DNA of 64,000 nt, from assembly GCF_001717955.1 (NCBI RefSeq), contig NZ_CP014168.1, positions 1,426,001 through 1,490,000 of the forward strand. Direction: 5' to 3'. Positions 45,105 through 54,004 of the stretch are shown one piece after another. The translations under genes and the position numbers were made by a program. Origin of the DNA: Sphingomonas panacis (GTDB lineage Bacteria > Pseudomonadota > Alphaproteobacteria > Sphingomonadales > Sphingomonadaceae). Each line of letters begins with the position of its first letter. The first letter of the stretch is position 1. The notes under the pieces were generated by a model. That model made no database searches and was not told where the DNA came from. It was given only the letters and a program-made list of their open reading frames with translations.

Positions 45105-47507
45105 TCAGGGTGATGGCGCACCCTTCGCTTCGGGGGCGGAAAACAGCACGATCCGCGCGGTCGCGGCGGCGCGGGCGTGGTCGGGCGCGCGCGACAACGC
45201 GGTCAGCAGCGCGATTCGCGCGTCGCATTGCGCTGGCTTGCCGGCCTTGCCATCCGCCGCACGCATGAAGCCTGCCACGTCGAGGCCGGTCCGGCGAGTC
45301 ACCATCGCGTTGAACGCCACCGGCGGATAGGGCTGCGCCGCCGCCAGGTCCGCCGCCGACAGCACCGGCGCCGCCGCGATCGCGAAGGTCTGCGCGGTCT
45401 GGCGGTCACGCAGCGCGCGCGGAAGCGTCTTCTCGTCGACGGCGGTGCGCGGCTTCGCACACGCCTCGCCCGAGGCATCGCGCAGCGCGAGCAGCCGCAG
45501 ACGGCGGATTTCGATCTCCTCCAGCAAGGGGCGGTCGGGCGCGGTCGGTAATCGGGCCGCATACGCCGCGCCGACCAGGTCGATCAGGCGACGCGCCGTC
45601 GTCCCGATGTCCGGCTGGCTATGCACGGCTTGCGTGATCTGCCGCCACAGCGCCGGATTGCCGCGCGCGATCGCGTCGAAGCCGGGAAGCGCCTCGCGCA
45701 GCGCGCGCAGTTTCAACGCCTCCTCGCCATGCGATTCGAGCGCGGTTTCGATCTTCGTGCGGAGCGACGGGTCGGGCGCCCAATTTTCATCGACCTCGCC
45801 GACCGACACGATCGCCGCGAACACGAAGCTTGCGACCAGCGCCATCTTGAGCGCGCGCAGCGCGAGATGTTCGCGGTTGCCGCGCACGCCTGCGATCTGC
45901 GCCGCCGCCACGATGAGGAAGCCCGCGATCACCGTCAGTGCGGCGGCATAGAACGCCCCGCCACGGATGCCGACGAGCAGCGCCGCACCATAGGCCGCTC
46001 CGCCGATCGCCACCACCAGCGGAACCGCGAAGCCGGCGCGCCAGCGCGGCACGCGCTCCAGCAGCGCCGCGCCCTGGGTCAGTGGCCCGACCATGATCGT
46101 CGCGCCGAACGCGAACACCAGCACCAGTGCGGCGCGGTGGACCGGATCGAGCGCAGCCCCCGCCCAGCCGCCGCCGAACACTGCGCCGAGGAGGGCCGGC
46201 GTCACGCTCGCTTTCACCCGCGCCCGCACCGCCTCGATCGTCGCCGTGCCGCCCGCCACCGCCATCCAAGCCCACGCGAGCGCGGTCAGCAGCGCGAGCC
46301 CGAGCAGCGCGGCTCGCGATTCGGGCAGCAGCATCGCGGCGGCCAGCACCACCGCCGGCCCCGCGACCCAGCCCTCGGCCAGCCAGCCCGGGTGCGGCGC
46401 CCGCAACCAGCGGTGGCGCAGCCACCGCGCCGCGAACGGCACGCACGGGCTGAGCAGGATGGCGACGCCGATCGCCCCATCCGCCCAGGGTTGCAGCGCG
46501 GGCGCCGGATCGCCGAACGCATCGTTGAATGCGAAATAGAGCAGCACCGCCAGCGGCATCGCGGCGAGCATCCCGAGCGTCCAGTGCGGACGCGCGAGGA
46601 ACCGCTGCCAGCGCGCCACCGAATCGGCCTTGAACGAATAGGCGAGTCCCGGTGCGATCGGCCCGCGCATGCCGAGCAAGGTCGCCACCCCGCTTTCCAG
46701 CCCCGGCCGAAACGCGGCGAGCCGCCACGACCAAAAGGGGCCGGCGGGGCGCGTAAAGCTGTGCCACGCCGGCTGGAGCGGGTGGCCGCCGCGCGCGAGC
46801 GTCTCGGCCAGCCGCCATTCGTCGAACCGCGCGAGCACCGCCGCGACCGGGGGCGACATTATGCTCAGCCGCTCGTCGGTCCAGCCGAACGCGGTCGCGG
46901 CTTCGACCAGAATCGCGTCGCTGCGCGGGATCGCGTCGGCGAGCATGTCGGCGAGCGCCCGTTCGACATCGGCGCGCAGCGCAATCCCGTCCATCGCCGG
47001 GGCGTCGAGCAGCGCGGCGAACGTCTCGCGCAACCGCGTCTCGTCGCTGTCCCACGGCCCGCGCAACGCTTGTTCGAGCGTGGCGAGCAGGTCGCGCACC
47101 TGCGCGATCTCGGCTTCGCGCTCTGCGAACAGGCCGGCGAGATCGGGTCCGCTCTCGCCCGCGACCGGGCTGGTGCGAAAGCGCGGGTGCGGCGGCGGCG
47201 CGTCGGGCGCGTCGCCGTCGCTTTCGCCGCCGCCGGGCGCGATCGTCTCGAACAACTCGGCTTCGCTGAAACGCAGCGTCACGCTCGCTTCGCCGTCTTC
47301 CTCGTACGCGTCTTCCTCGTCGTCCTCCACGGCCCAGGCGGCGGCGTTGTCGGCATAGTTCAGCGCCATCTCATACGCGGCGCGAAGCGTCTTGAAGCCT
47401 TCGGGATCGTCCTCGGGGTTGGTGGCGCGCAACGTCCTGGCATAAGCGCGGCGGATCGCGGCGCGATCGTCCGTCGCCGCGATGCCGAGAACGGTCCAGA
47501 TGTTCAA
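45105..47507 (-). CDS. Large membrane protein with N-terminal J-like domain
   Basis: An 800-residue product, coupled to the HscC-like gene (TTGA overlap: its TTG start uses the stop region of that gene). Residues 1-55 look like a DjlC-type J domain: VLGIAATDDRAAIRRAYARTL followed by RATNPEDDPEGF, where the canonical HPD is replaced by NPEDDP. After an acidic stretch (DDEEDAYEED) and a helical region come about eight to ten hydrophobic helices (residues about 290-600) and a soluble C-terminal domain of about 200 residues with a conserved-looking Cys. No close family was recognised. Confidence 0.7.
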   Translation of the reverse strand: MNIWTVLGIAATDDRAAIRRAYARTLRATNPEDDPEGFKTLRAAYEMALNYADNAAAWAVEDDEEDAYEEDGEASVTLRFSEAELFETIAPGGGESDGDAPDAPPPHPRFRTSPVAGESGPDLAGLFAEREAEIAQVRDLLATLEQALRGPWDSDETRLRETFAALLDAPAMDGIALRADVERALADMLADAIPRSDAILVEAATAFGWTDERLSIMSPPVAAVLARFDEWRLAETLARGGHPLQPAWHSFTRPAGPFWSWRLAAFRPGLESGVATLLGMRGPIAPGLAYSFKADSVARWQRFLARPHWTLGMLAAMPLAVLLYFAFNDAFGDPAPALQPWADGAIGVAILLSPCVPFAARWLRHRWLRAPHPGWLAEGWVAGPAVVLAAAMLLPESRAALLGLALLTALAWAWMAVAGGTATIEAVRARVKASVTPALLGAVFGGGWAGAALDPVHRAALVLVFAFGATIMVGPLTQGAALLERVPRWRAGFAVPLVVAIGGAAYGAALLVGIRGGAFYAAALTVIAGFLIVAAAQIAGVRGNREHLALRALKMALVASFVFAAIVSVGEVDENWAPDPSLRTKIETALESHGEEALKLRALREALPGFDAIARGNPALWRQITQAVHSQPDIGTTARRLIDLVGAAYAARLPTAPDRPLLEEIEIRRLRLLALRDASGEACAKPRTAVDEKTLPRALRDRQTAQTFAIAAAPVLSAADLAAAQPYPPVAFNAMVTRRTGLDVAGFMRAADGKAGKPAQCDARIALLTALSRAPDHARAAATARIVLFSAPEAKGAPSP

Positions 47508-49198
47508 AGGAAGCGCTCGCCCTCGAGTCCGTCGAGCGCGGCGTGGAACTCGGCGCGCGCCTGTTCGACCGCACGCGGGTCTTGCCCGTCGAGCGCGTGC
47601 TGGAACCGCCTGATGAGATGGTCGACATGCGCGCGATCGTCGCCGAGGAAATTCTCATAGCATTTCTCGCCGCGCGCCAGCGCCGCGCGGTTGAGTTCCT
47701 CGTCGCGCGGATGCGTCTTGAGGCCGGCGAGCAATGCGCGCCGCTCGGCGATCTTGTCGTCGCCGACATGATCGTCGTTGATGACGAGGCTGGTACGCTC
47801 GCCGGTCTGCGCGACGACGATATCGACTTCGAGCAGCCCGCTCACGTCATAGGAGAAGCGCACTTCCATGCCCTGCCCGGCGGGGCCGCGCGGCACCTTC
47901 ACCTTGGTTTTGCCGATCTCGACATTGTCGCGCACCAGCCGCGCCTCGCCCTGGTAGATGCCGAACACCACTTCGGACTGATTGTCGGTGAGCGTCTGGA
48001 ACCCGTGGACCCGGCTCGCCGGGATCACCGTGTTGCGTTCGAGGATCGGCGCGAAGATGCCATGTTCGTAGCCGCCGCCGGGCAGCGCGCGGCTGACGTT
48101 GACGCCAAGCGAATAGGGGCACACGTCGGTGACGACGACTTCCTTCAGCGCCGCGTCGCGCGCCTTGAGGCCAGCCTGCACCGCCGCGCCGAGCGCGACC
48201 GCCTCGTCGGGATTGACCGTCGCATTGGGGAAGCGCCCGAACATCCGCGCCACCGCACGGCGCACCAGCGGCATCCGCGTCGCCCCGCCGATCAGGATGA
48301 TATCGGACAGCGCCTCGGGCCGCAGATCGCTGTCGCGAAGCGCGCGCAGCACCGGATCGCGCAAGCGCTCGACCAGGCCCGCCGCCTGCGCCTCGAAGGT
48401 CGCCGCGTCGATCTCCATCTCATAGGCGCGGTCTTCCCACACCACCCGCATCGTCGCGGTGGCGCCGCCGCTCAGGTCGCGCCGCGCGCGCTCGGCCTGT
48501 TCGCGCAGCCGCTGGTAGAGCCGGTCGTTGCGCGCCGCCTCGCCCCATGCCTCGGCGAAGCGCTCGCGCATCAGCGCGATCAGCACCTCGTTGAAATCCT
48601 CGCCGCCGAGCTGGTTGTCCCCGGTCGAGGCGCGCACCTCGATGATGCCCTCGAAAATCTCGACGATCGACACGTCGAACGTACCGCCGCCAAGATCGAA
48701 CACGAAGAACCGCGCCTCGGCATCGAGATTGTGGATGCCATAGGCGAGTGCGGCGGCGGTCGGTTCGTTGATGAGCCGCTCGACGCGCAACCCCGCCAGT
48801 TCGCCGGCGCGGTGAGTCGCCTTGCGCTGCTGGTCGTTAAAATAGGCCGGCACGGTGATGACCGCCTCGGTGACGGGTTCACCGAGGAAGGTTTCGGCGT
48901 CTTCCTTCAGGCTGCGCAGCACCAGCGCGGACAGTTCCTCCGCGCTATAGTCGCGCCCGCCGAGCTTTGTGGTGCGCTTGGTGCCCATGTAGCGCTTGAA
49001 CGCGGTGACGGTCGCGTCGGGGTGGCTCGCCTGCCGCTCGCGCGCCGCAACGCCGACCAGCACCGCGCCGCTATCGTCGATGCTCACCGCCGACGGCGTC
49101 AGCGTCTCGCCGAGCCGGTTGGGGATCAGCGTCGCCGTGCCGTCCCTCCACACCGCGCAGGCGCTGTTGGTGGTGCCAAGGTCGATGCCGATGATCAT
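47504..49198 (-). CDS. hscC: HscC-like Hsp70 chaperone
   Basis: The 564-residue Hsp70 has the ATPase domain signatures IGIDLGTTNSACAVW (3-17), DLGGGTFDVSIVE and the IILIGGATRMP phosphate-2 loop, and a short substrate-binding domain with no long C-terminal tail. The length and shape match HscC of E. coli (about 556 residues), not DnaK (about 635). HscC works with DjlC in E. coli. The ATG 49198 follows AGGA; upstream Met codons are less well supported. The next gene starts within its stop codon. Confidence 0.9.
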   Translation of the reverse strand: MIIGIDLGTTNSACAVWRDGTATLIPNRLGETLTPSAVSIDDSGAVLVGVAARERQASHPDATVTAFKRYMGTKRTTKLGGRDYSAEELSALVLRSLKEDAETFLGEPVTEAVITVPAYFNDQQRKATHRAGELAGLRVERLINEPTAAALAYGIHNLDAEARFFVFDLGGGTFDVSIVEIFEGIIEVRASTGDNQLGGEDFNEVLIALMRERFAEAWGEAARNDRLYQRLREQAERARRDLSGGATATMRVVWEDRAYEMEIDAATFEAQAAGLVERLRDPVLRALRDSDLRPEALSDIILIGGATRMPLVRRAVARMFGRFPNATVNPDEAVALGAAVQAGLKARDAALKEVVVTDVCPYSLGVNVSRALPGGGYEHGIFAPILERNTVIPASRVHGFQTLTDNQSEVVFGIYQGEARLVRDNVEIGKTKVKVPRGPAGQGMEVRFSYDVSGLLEVDIVVAQTGERTSLVINDDHVGDDKIAERRALLAGLKTHPRDEELNRAALARGEKCYENFLGDDRAHVDHLIRRFQHALDGQDPRAVEQARAEFHAALDGLEGERFL

Positions 49199-49319
49199 CG
49201 CGTGTCCTGTTGCCATTGCGTCATGCCGACGCTTACCCGCCCGAACCGTGCCGGTGAAGCCGCCGCGCGGCGAAACGGGCTTTGGCAGCGCGCGGCGGTC
49301 GTGATAGCGAAGACCCACC

Positions 49320-50585
49320 ATGACCGAGCATCAATCGATTCCGAAGGGGCTGGTCGCCGATCTCGGCGCCCGTGCCCGTGCCGCCGCCGTCACGTTGGCC
49401 GCGACGCCCACGCCGGCGAAACAGGGCGCCTTGCGCCACATCGCCGATCTGCTGCGCGCCGCCACCCCGGAGATCGAAGCCGCCAACGCCGCCGACATGG
49501 CGCGCGCGACCGAGGCTGGGCTGTCCAACGCGATGCTCGACCGGCTTCGGCTCGACGCCGGGCGGATCGCCGGCATGGCCGACGGCGTCGCCGCCGTCGC
49601 AGCACTCGCCGATCCGGTCGGCGGCGTGATCGACACGGCCGGGCGGCCCAACGGCCTCGTGCTGTCGCGGGTGCGCGTGCCGATCGGCGTGATCGGCATC
49701 ATCTACGAAAGCCGCCCCAACGTCACCGCCGATGCGGCCGCGCTTTGCATCGCCTCGGGCAATGCCGTCATCCTGCGCGGCGGATCGGAAGCGATCGAGA
49801 GCAACCGCGCGATCCACGCGATCTTCGCGCAAGGGCTCGCCGAAAGCGGCTTGCCCGCCGACGCCGCACAGTTCGTCCCCGTCACCGACCGCGCCGTGGT
49901 CGGCGCGATGCTGACGGCGGAGGGGCTGATCGACATGATCGTCCCCCGCGGTGGCAAGAGCCTCGTCGCGCGCGTCCAGGCCGAGGCGCGCGTGCCGGTG
50001 CTCGCGCATCTCGACGGCATCAACCACATCTTCGTCCACGCCTCGGCCGATCAGGCGATGGCGGAAAGCATCGTCGTCAACGCCAAGATGCGCCGCACCG
50101 GCGTCTGCGGCGCGATGGAGACGTTGCTGATCGACCGCGCCTATCCCCACGCCGAGACGCTGGTCGCGGCGCTCGCGGCGACCGGTTGCGAAGTCCGCGC
50201 CGATGCCGCACTGCATGAGCTCATCCCCGGCCTCGTGCCGGCGAGCGACGCCGATTGGGACACCGAATATCTCGAAGCGATCGCCTCGGTGGCGTTCGTC
50301 GACGGGCTGGACGGCGCGCTCGCGCACATCGCCCGGCACAGCTCGCGCCACACCGACGCGATCGTCGCCGAGGATGTGGACGTGGCGGAGCGCTTCCTCG
50401 CCGGCGTCGACAGCGCGATCGTGCTGTGGAACGCCTCGACCCAGTTCGCCGACGGTGGCGAGTTCGGCCTCGGCGCCGAAATCGGCATCGCCACCGGCCG
50501 CCTCCACGCACGCGGCCCGGTCGCGCTGGAAGGGCTGACGACGTACAAATGGATCGGACGCGGGACGGGGCAGGTGCGGCCGTAA
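49320..50585 (+). CDS. proA: Gamma-glutamyl phosphate reductase
   Basis: NADPH enzyme of proline synthesis, 421 residues. It has the aldehyde-dehydrogenase-like signature VPIGVIGIIYESRPNVTADAA, the cofactor loop LIDMIVPRGGKSL, and the catalytic cysteine in RRTGVCGAMETLL (Cys263). EFGLGAEIGIATGRLHARGP at the C terminus is also conserved. It is divergent from hscC. It starts the block proA-parD-parE-nadD-rsfS-rlmH-envC. Confidence 0.95.
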   Translation: MTEHQSIPKGLVADLGARARAAAVTLAATPTPAKQGALRHIADLLRAATPEIEAANAADMARATEAGLSNAMLDRLRLDAGRIAGMADGVAAVAALADPVGGVIDTAGRPNGLVLSRVRVPIGVIGIIYESRPNVTADAAALCIASGNAVILRGGSEAIESNRAIHAIFAQGLAESGLPADAAQFVPVTDRAVVGAMLTAEGLIDMIVPRGGKSLVARVQAEARVPVLAHLDGINHIFVHASADQAMAESIVVNAKMRRTGVCGAMETLLIDRAYPHAETLVAALAATGCEVRADAALHELIPGLVPASDADWDTEYLEAIASVAFVDGLDGALAHIARHSSRHTDAIVAEDVDVAERFLAGVDSAIVLWNASTQFADGGEFGLGAEIGIATGRLHARGPVALEGLTTYKWIGRGTGQVRP

Positions 50586-50629
50586 GGGGGCGACTTGATC
50601 GATCCGGCAGGCCTGCCTAGGTTCGGACG

Positions 50630-50893
50630 ATGAACGCGCCCTCCAGACTCACCGCGCCACTCGATGCGGACACGCGCGCGATGGTGGACCGCATCGCCGC
50701 GCAAAAAGGCATGAGTTCCGCCGACTATGCCGCGGAGGCGATTCGCCGGGTGGCCGAAAGCGACTCCGATTTCGATGCGTTTATCCAGACCGGGATCGAC
50801 GCCGCCGATCGCGGCGATCTGGTTCCGCACGCGCAGGTGATGGCCGAACTCGATGCGATGATCGAAAAGCATCGGGCGCGATGTCCCGAATAG
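50630..50893 (+). CDS. ParD/RHH-type antitoxin
   Basis: The 87-residue product has an N-terminal ribbon-helix-helix-like segment (LDADTRAMVDRIAAQKGMSSADYAAEAIRR) and a C-terminal charged helix that would bind and neutralise the toxin. The sequence KGMSSADYAAEAIRRVAES resembles ParD-type antitoxins. It probably also represses its own promoter. The start is 44 bases after proA, and its 3' end overlaps the toxin gene by 13 bases. Confidence 0.8.
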   Translation: MNAPSRLTAPLDADTRAMVDRIAAQKGMSSADYAAEAIRRVAESDSDFDAFIQTGIDAADRGDLVPHAQVMAELDAMIEKHRARCPE

Positions 50894-51168
50894 ACTGGAC
50901 GGTACCCGCGCTTGAAGATCTCCGTGCGATCGACCGCTGGCTACACAAGAACGCGACGCCCGACGTCGCCGTATCGATCATCACGCGAATCCGCGCCCGG
51001 GCGCGCTTTCTCGAAGATTTCCCGCACGGCGGGCGACCCCATAGAGACGGCCTGCGCATCCTGCGCGTGATCGGCACGTCGTACCTGATCCGCTACCGGA
51101 TTGTGGCGGATGCGGTTCAGGTGTTGCGCGTGCATCATGAGCGCGAAGATTGGTTCGTCGAGCCGTGA
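50881..51168 (+). CDS. ParE/RelE-type toxin
   Basis: The 95-residue product has the ParE fold signature: ALEDLRAIDRWLHKNA at the N terminus, FLEDFPHGGRPHRDGLRIL in the middle, and YLIRYRIVADAVQVLRVHHEREDW at the end. ParE toxins block DNA gyrase; RelE-like relatives cleave mRNA. The gene overlaps the antitoxin by 13 bases, and its TGA overlaps the nadD GTG start (GTGA). Confidence 0.85.
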   Translation: MSRIDWTVPALEDLRAIDRWLHKNATPDVAVSIITRIRARARFLEDFPHGGRPHRDGLRILRVIGTSYLIRYRIVADAVQVLRVHHEREDWFVEP

Positions 51169-51791
51169 CTCGTATCGGCATCCTCGGCGGCTCGTTCAAT
51201 CCGGCGCACCAGGGGCACCGCGCGATCAGCCTCGCCGCGCTCGATGCGCTCGGTCTCGATGAAGTGTGGTGGCTGGTGTCGCCGGGCAACCCGCTCAAGG
51301 AAGCCAGCGGCGACATGGCGCCGCTCGCGGTGCGGCTCGCCTCGGCGCGGGTGGTGGCGCGGCACGCGCCGATCCGGGTCAGCGCGCTCGAGGTTCGGCT
51401 CGGCACGCGCTACACGGTCGATACCATCGTCAAGCTCGTCCGGCTGTACCCCAAGAAGCGCTTCATCTGGCTGATGGGATCGGACAATCTCGCGCAGTTC
51501 GACCAGTGGCGCGGCTGGCGGCGGATCGCGCGCGAGGTTCCGATTGCAGTTATCGCCAGACCGGGTTATGACAGGCATGCTCACGCGGCCCCCGCGATGG
51601 GTTGGCTGCGGCGCTCCATCCGGCCCGCACGTCAGGCAAAACGCTGGACGAAGTGGAGATTGCCGGCACTCGTGCTGTTGCGCTTCCGTCTCGACCCGAC
51701 CTCGGCGACCCGGCTGCGTGCAGCCGATCCCGCCTGGCAGCTTCGTTTTGCCGAATCATCCGGGCCTGACCCGACCTCCCACACTTCTTAG
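51165..51791 (+). CDS. nadD: Nicotinate-nucleotide adenylyltransferase
   Basis: Makes deamido-NAD from nicotinate mononucleotide and ATP, an essential step of NAD synthesis. The 208-residue product has GGSFNPAHQGHR (8-19), the nucleotidyltransferase HxGH-type motif, and the C-terminal SATRLR (SxTxxR). The start is a GTG overlapping the toxin stop by four bases, and no separate ribosome binding site is obvious. Translation may thus depend on the toxin gene being translated. Confidence 0.93.
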   Translation: MTRIGILGGSFNPAHQGHRAISLAALDALGLDEVWWLVSPGNPLKEASGDMAPLAVRLASARVVARHAPIRVSALEVRLGTRYTVDTIVKLVRLYPKKRFIWLMGSDNLAQFDQWRGWRRIAREVPIAVIARPGYDRHAHAAPAMGWLRRSIRPARQAKRWTKWRLPALVLLRFRLDPTSATRLRAADPAWQLRFAESSGPDPTSHTS

Positions 51792-51799
51792 GAACCATC

Positions 51800-52210
51800 T
51801 TGGCTTCAGCTTCCCCATCCTATCGCGCGTCCGAACCCGATGAGGTCGAGGCGCTGCACAAGCTCGTCCTCGCCTCGCTCGATGACGATCAGGCGGTCGA
51901 CACCATCTCGATCCCGCTCGCCGGCAAGTCGACCATCGCCGATCACATGGTGATCGCGAGTGGCCGCTCGACCCGGCAGGTCGCGTCGATGGCGCAGAAG
52001 CTGGTCGAGAAGATCAAGGGCGAACTCGGCCGCATCGCGCGGATCGAGGGACTGCCCACCGCCGATTGGGTGCTGATCGACGCCGGCGACGTGATCGTCC
52101 ACCTGTTCCGCCCCGAAGTCCGCAGCTTCTACAACCTCGAACGCATGTGGGCGTTCGGCGACGCGCCGACTCCGCCGCCACTGCCGGGCGAGGCTGCCGC
52201 CGAAGCCTGA
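51800..52210 (+). CDS. rsfS: Ribosome silencing factor RsfS
   Basis: Binds ribosomal protein L14 and stops subunit joining in starvation. The 136-residue product has the core pattern of the Iojap/RsfS family: ADHMVIASGRSTRQVASMAQ, LPTADWVLIDAGDVIVHLF and RPEVRSFYNLERMW. The start is TTG 51800 following AGGA, nine bases after the nadD stop. It is normally next to nadD and rlmH, as here. Confidence 0.93.
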   Translation: MASASPSYRASEPDEVEALHKLVLASLDDDQAVDTISIPLAGKSTIADHMVIASGRSTRQVASMAQKLVEKIKGELGRIARIEGLPTADWVLIDAGDVIVHLFRPEVRSFYNLERMWAFGDAPTPPPLPGEAAAEA

Positions 52211-52218
52211 AATCTCAC

Positions 52219-52300
52219 CTGTTCCCCCGCGAAAGCGGGGGGCCAGAGCCACACGCGCCCCGCCCGCGACTCTGGACTCCCGCGTTCGCGGGAGAACGAG
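52219..52300. repeat. Family A palindromic repeat between rsfS and rlmH
   Basis: gttcccccgcgaaagcgggg on one side and cccgcgttcgcgggagaac on the other, with ccagagcc and ctctgg inside, match the element at 827-922. It separates rsfS from rlmH within an otherwise compact operon. Confidence 0.8.
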
Positions 52301-52319
52301 TCAGACATGAGGCCCTGAA

Positions 52320-52742
52320 ATGCTCCTCCACATCGTCGCGCGCGGGCGGATCGGGCGCGGGCCTGAGAGCGAGCTGGTCGATCGCTACCTGAAGCGGATC
52401 GGCTGGCCGACGCGGATCACCGAACTGCCCGATACCGGCGGCAAGATGCCCGCGCTCGATCCGGCCACGCGCATCGTCATGCTCGATGAAACCGGCGACA
52501 TGCTTGGCTCGCGCGACTTTGCCGCGCGGCTCGAGACGTGGCGCGACGGCGGCGTGCGCGAGACTCGCTTCCTGATCGGCGCCGCCGACGGTTTCGACGA
52601 TGCGCAGCGCACGCAGGCCGATCTGCTGCTCTCGTTCGGCCGTGCGACCTGGCCGCACCTGCTCGCCCGCGCGATGCTCGCCGAGCAATTGTGGCGCGCG
52701 ACCAGCATCCTCGCCAACCACCCGTACCACCGCGAGGGATGA
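52320..52742 (+). CDS. rlmH: 23S rRNA pseudouridine-1915 N3-methyltransferase RlmH
   Basis: SPOUT methyltransferase of 140 residues that modifies helix 69 of 23S rRNA. The knot region FLIGAADGFDDAQRTQADLL and the C-terminal LARAMLAEQLWRATSILANHPYHREG match RlmH. The stop overlaps the envC start by four bases (ATGA). Confidence 0.95.
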   Translation: MLLHIVARGRIGRGPESELVDRYLKRIGWPTRITELPDTGGKMPALDPATRIVMLDETGDMLGSRDFAARLETWRDGGVRETRFLIGAADGFDDAQRTQADLLLSFGRATWPHLLARAMLAEQLWRATSILANHPYHREG

Positions 52743-53944
52743 TGCGGGCGCGCTGGATTCTGGCGAGCGGCGGCGCGGCGACGCTGATCGCGGCGGTCGC
52801 CGTCGCGCAGGTGGCGCCGGACGGCGCCGTCCCCGCCGATCAGATCCGCCGGCTCGAAGCCGCCAAGGCGCAGTCCGCCGCCGCCGCCGCGCGCTCGGCG
52901 GCGCTGGAGGCAGCGGCCGCGCGCGAGCAGGATCAGGCCGCGCAGGCGCGCGCGCAGGAGGCGGCGGTGGCGGCGCGCGTCCAGCAGGCCGAGGCGGATA
53001 TCGCGGCGGGGCAGGCGCGGGGCGCGATCACCGCGCGGCTGCTCGCCGAGCAGCGCGAGCGGCTCGCCGGCCAGCAGGGGCCGATCGCGCGGCTGATCGC
53101 GGCGCTCCAGTCGCTCGCCAGGCGGCCGGCGATGATCAGCCTCGTCCAGCCCGGCTCGGTCGACGATCTCGTCCATGTCCGTGCGGTGCTGGCGAGCGCG
53201 ATGCCGGTCGTCCGTGCGCGCACCGCCGCGCTGCGCACCGATCTCGACCGCACCCGCGCGCTGCAGGCGAACGCCACGCTCGCCGCCGCCGCGCTCGCCG
53301 AAAGCCGCACCCGGCTCGAAACCCAGCGGCTCGCGCTCGCCCGGCTGGAGGCCGATCACCGCCTCAGATCGCAGGCGCTCGGCCGCGACGCTTTGTTCGA
53401 ATCGGACCGTGCGATCGCGCTCGGCGAGCGTGCGCGCGACATCGTCGATCTGATGAGCAGACAAGGCGACGAGACCGCGACCCGCACCAGCCTCGCCGCG
53501 CTGCCCGGCCCGCTGCCGCGCCCGCCGCGCCCCGGCGAGGTCGCGTCCGCGCTCGGCCCGCCGGTCTGGCCCGCCGCGTCGCCGCCGTATACGGTGCCGG
53601 TCGCGGGCAGGGTGGTGACGGGCCTCGGCGAACTCTCCGACGCGGGCGTGCGCTCGCGCGGGCTCACCTTCGCCACCGCGCCCGATGCGCCGGTGGTCGC
53701 GCCGGCCGCCGGCAAGGTCGCTTTTGCCGGCCCCTTCCGCAGCTACGGCACGATCGTCATTCTCGATCACGGCGGCGGCTGGACGACTCTCGTCTCGGGC
53801 CTCGGCGCCGCCTCGGTCGCGGTCGGCGCGCAGGTCGCGCAGGGCGCCACGCTCGGCACCGCCGCCAAGGGGGACGACCCCCAAGTCACCATCGAGCTGC
53901 GCCGCCGCGACCGCGCGGTCGATATGGTCCCGCTGATCGGGTAG
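52739..53944 (+). CDS. EnvC-type murein hydrolase activator (degenerate LytM/M23)
   Basis: The 401-residue secreted protein has a signal peptide, a long Ala/Gln/Arg-rich coiled coil (about 35-110 and again around 150-200), and a C-terminal LytM fold (PVAGRVVTGLGELSDAGVRS onwards). The catalytic metal ligands of M23 peptidases are missing: the usual HxH and the later HxD positions read LVSGL and TIELRR. It therefore probably activates amidases rather than cutting peptidoglycan. The start overlaps the rlmH stop. Confidence 0.85.
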   Translation: MMRARWILASGGAATLIAAVAVAQVAPDGAVPADQIRRLEAAKAQSAAAAARSAALEAAAAREQDQAAQARAQEAAVAARVQQAEADIAAGQARGAITARLLAEQRERLAGQQGPIARLIAALQSLARRPAMISLVQPGSVDDLVHVRAVLASAMPVVRARTAALRTDLDRTRALQANATLAAAALAESRTRLETQRLALARLEADHRLRSQALGRDALFESDRAIALGERARDIVDLMSRQGDETATRTSLAALPGPLPRPPRPGEVASALGPPVWPAASPPYTVPVAGRVVTGLGELSDAGVRSRGLTFATAPDAPVVAPAAGKVAFAGPFRSYGTIVILDHGGGWTTLVSGLGAASVAVGAQVAQGATLGTAAKGDDPQVTIELRRRDRAVDMVPLIG

Positions 53945-54004
53945 CCGGCCCGGCATGACGCGCTTTTCATCAAACTGTCGTTGATCGCCACGCCGCCCCG
54001 GCCC

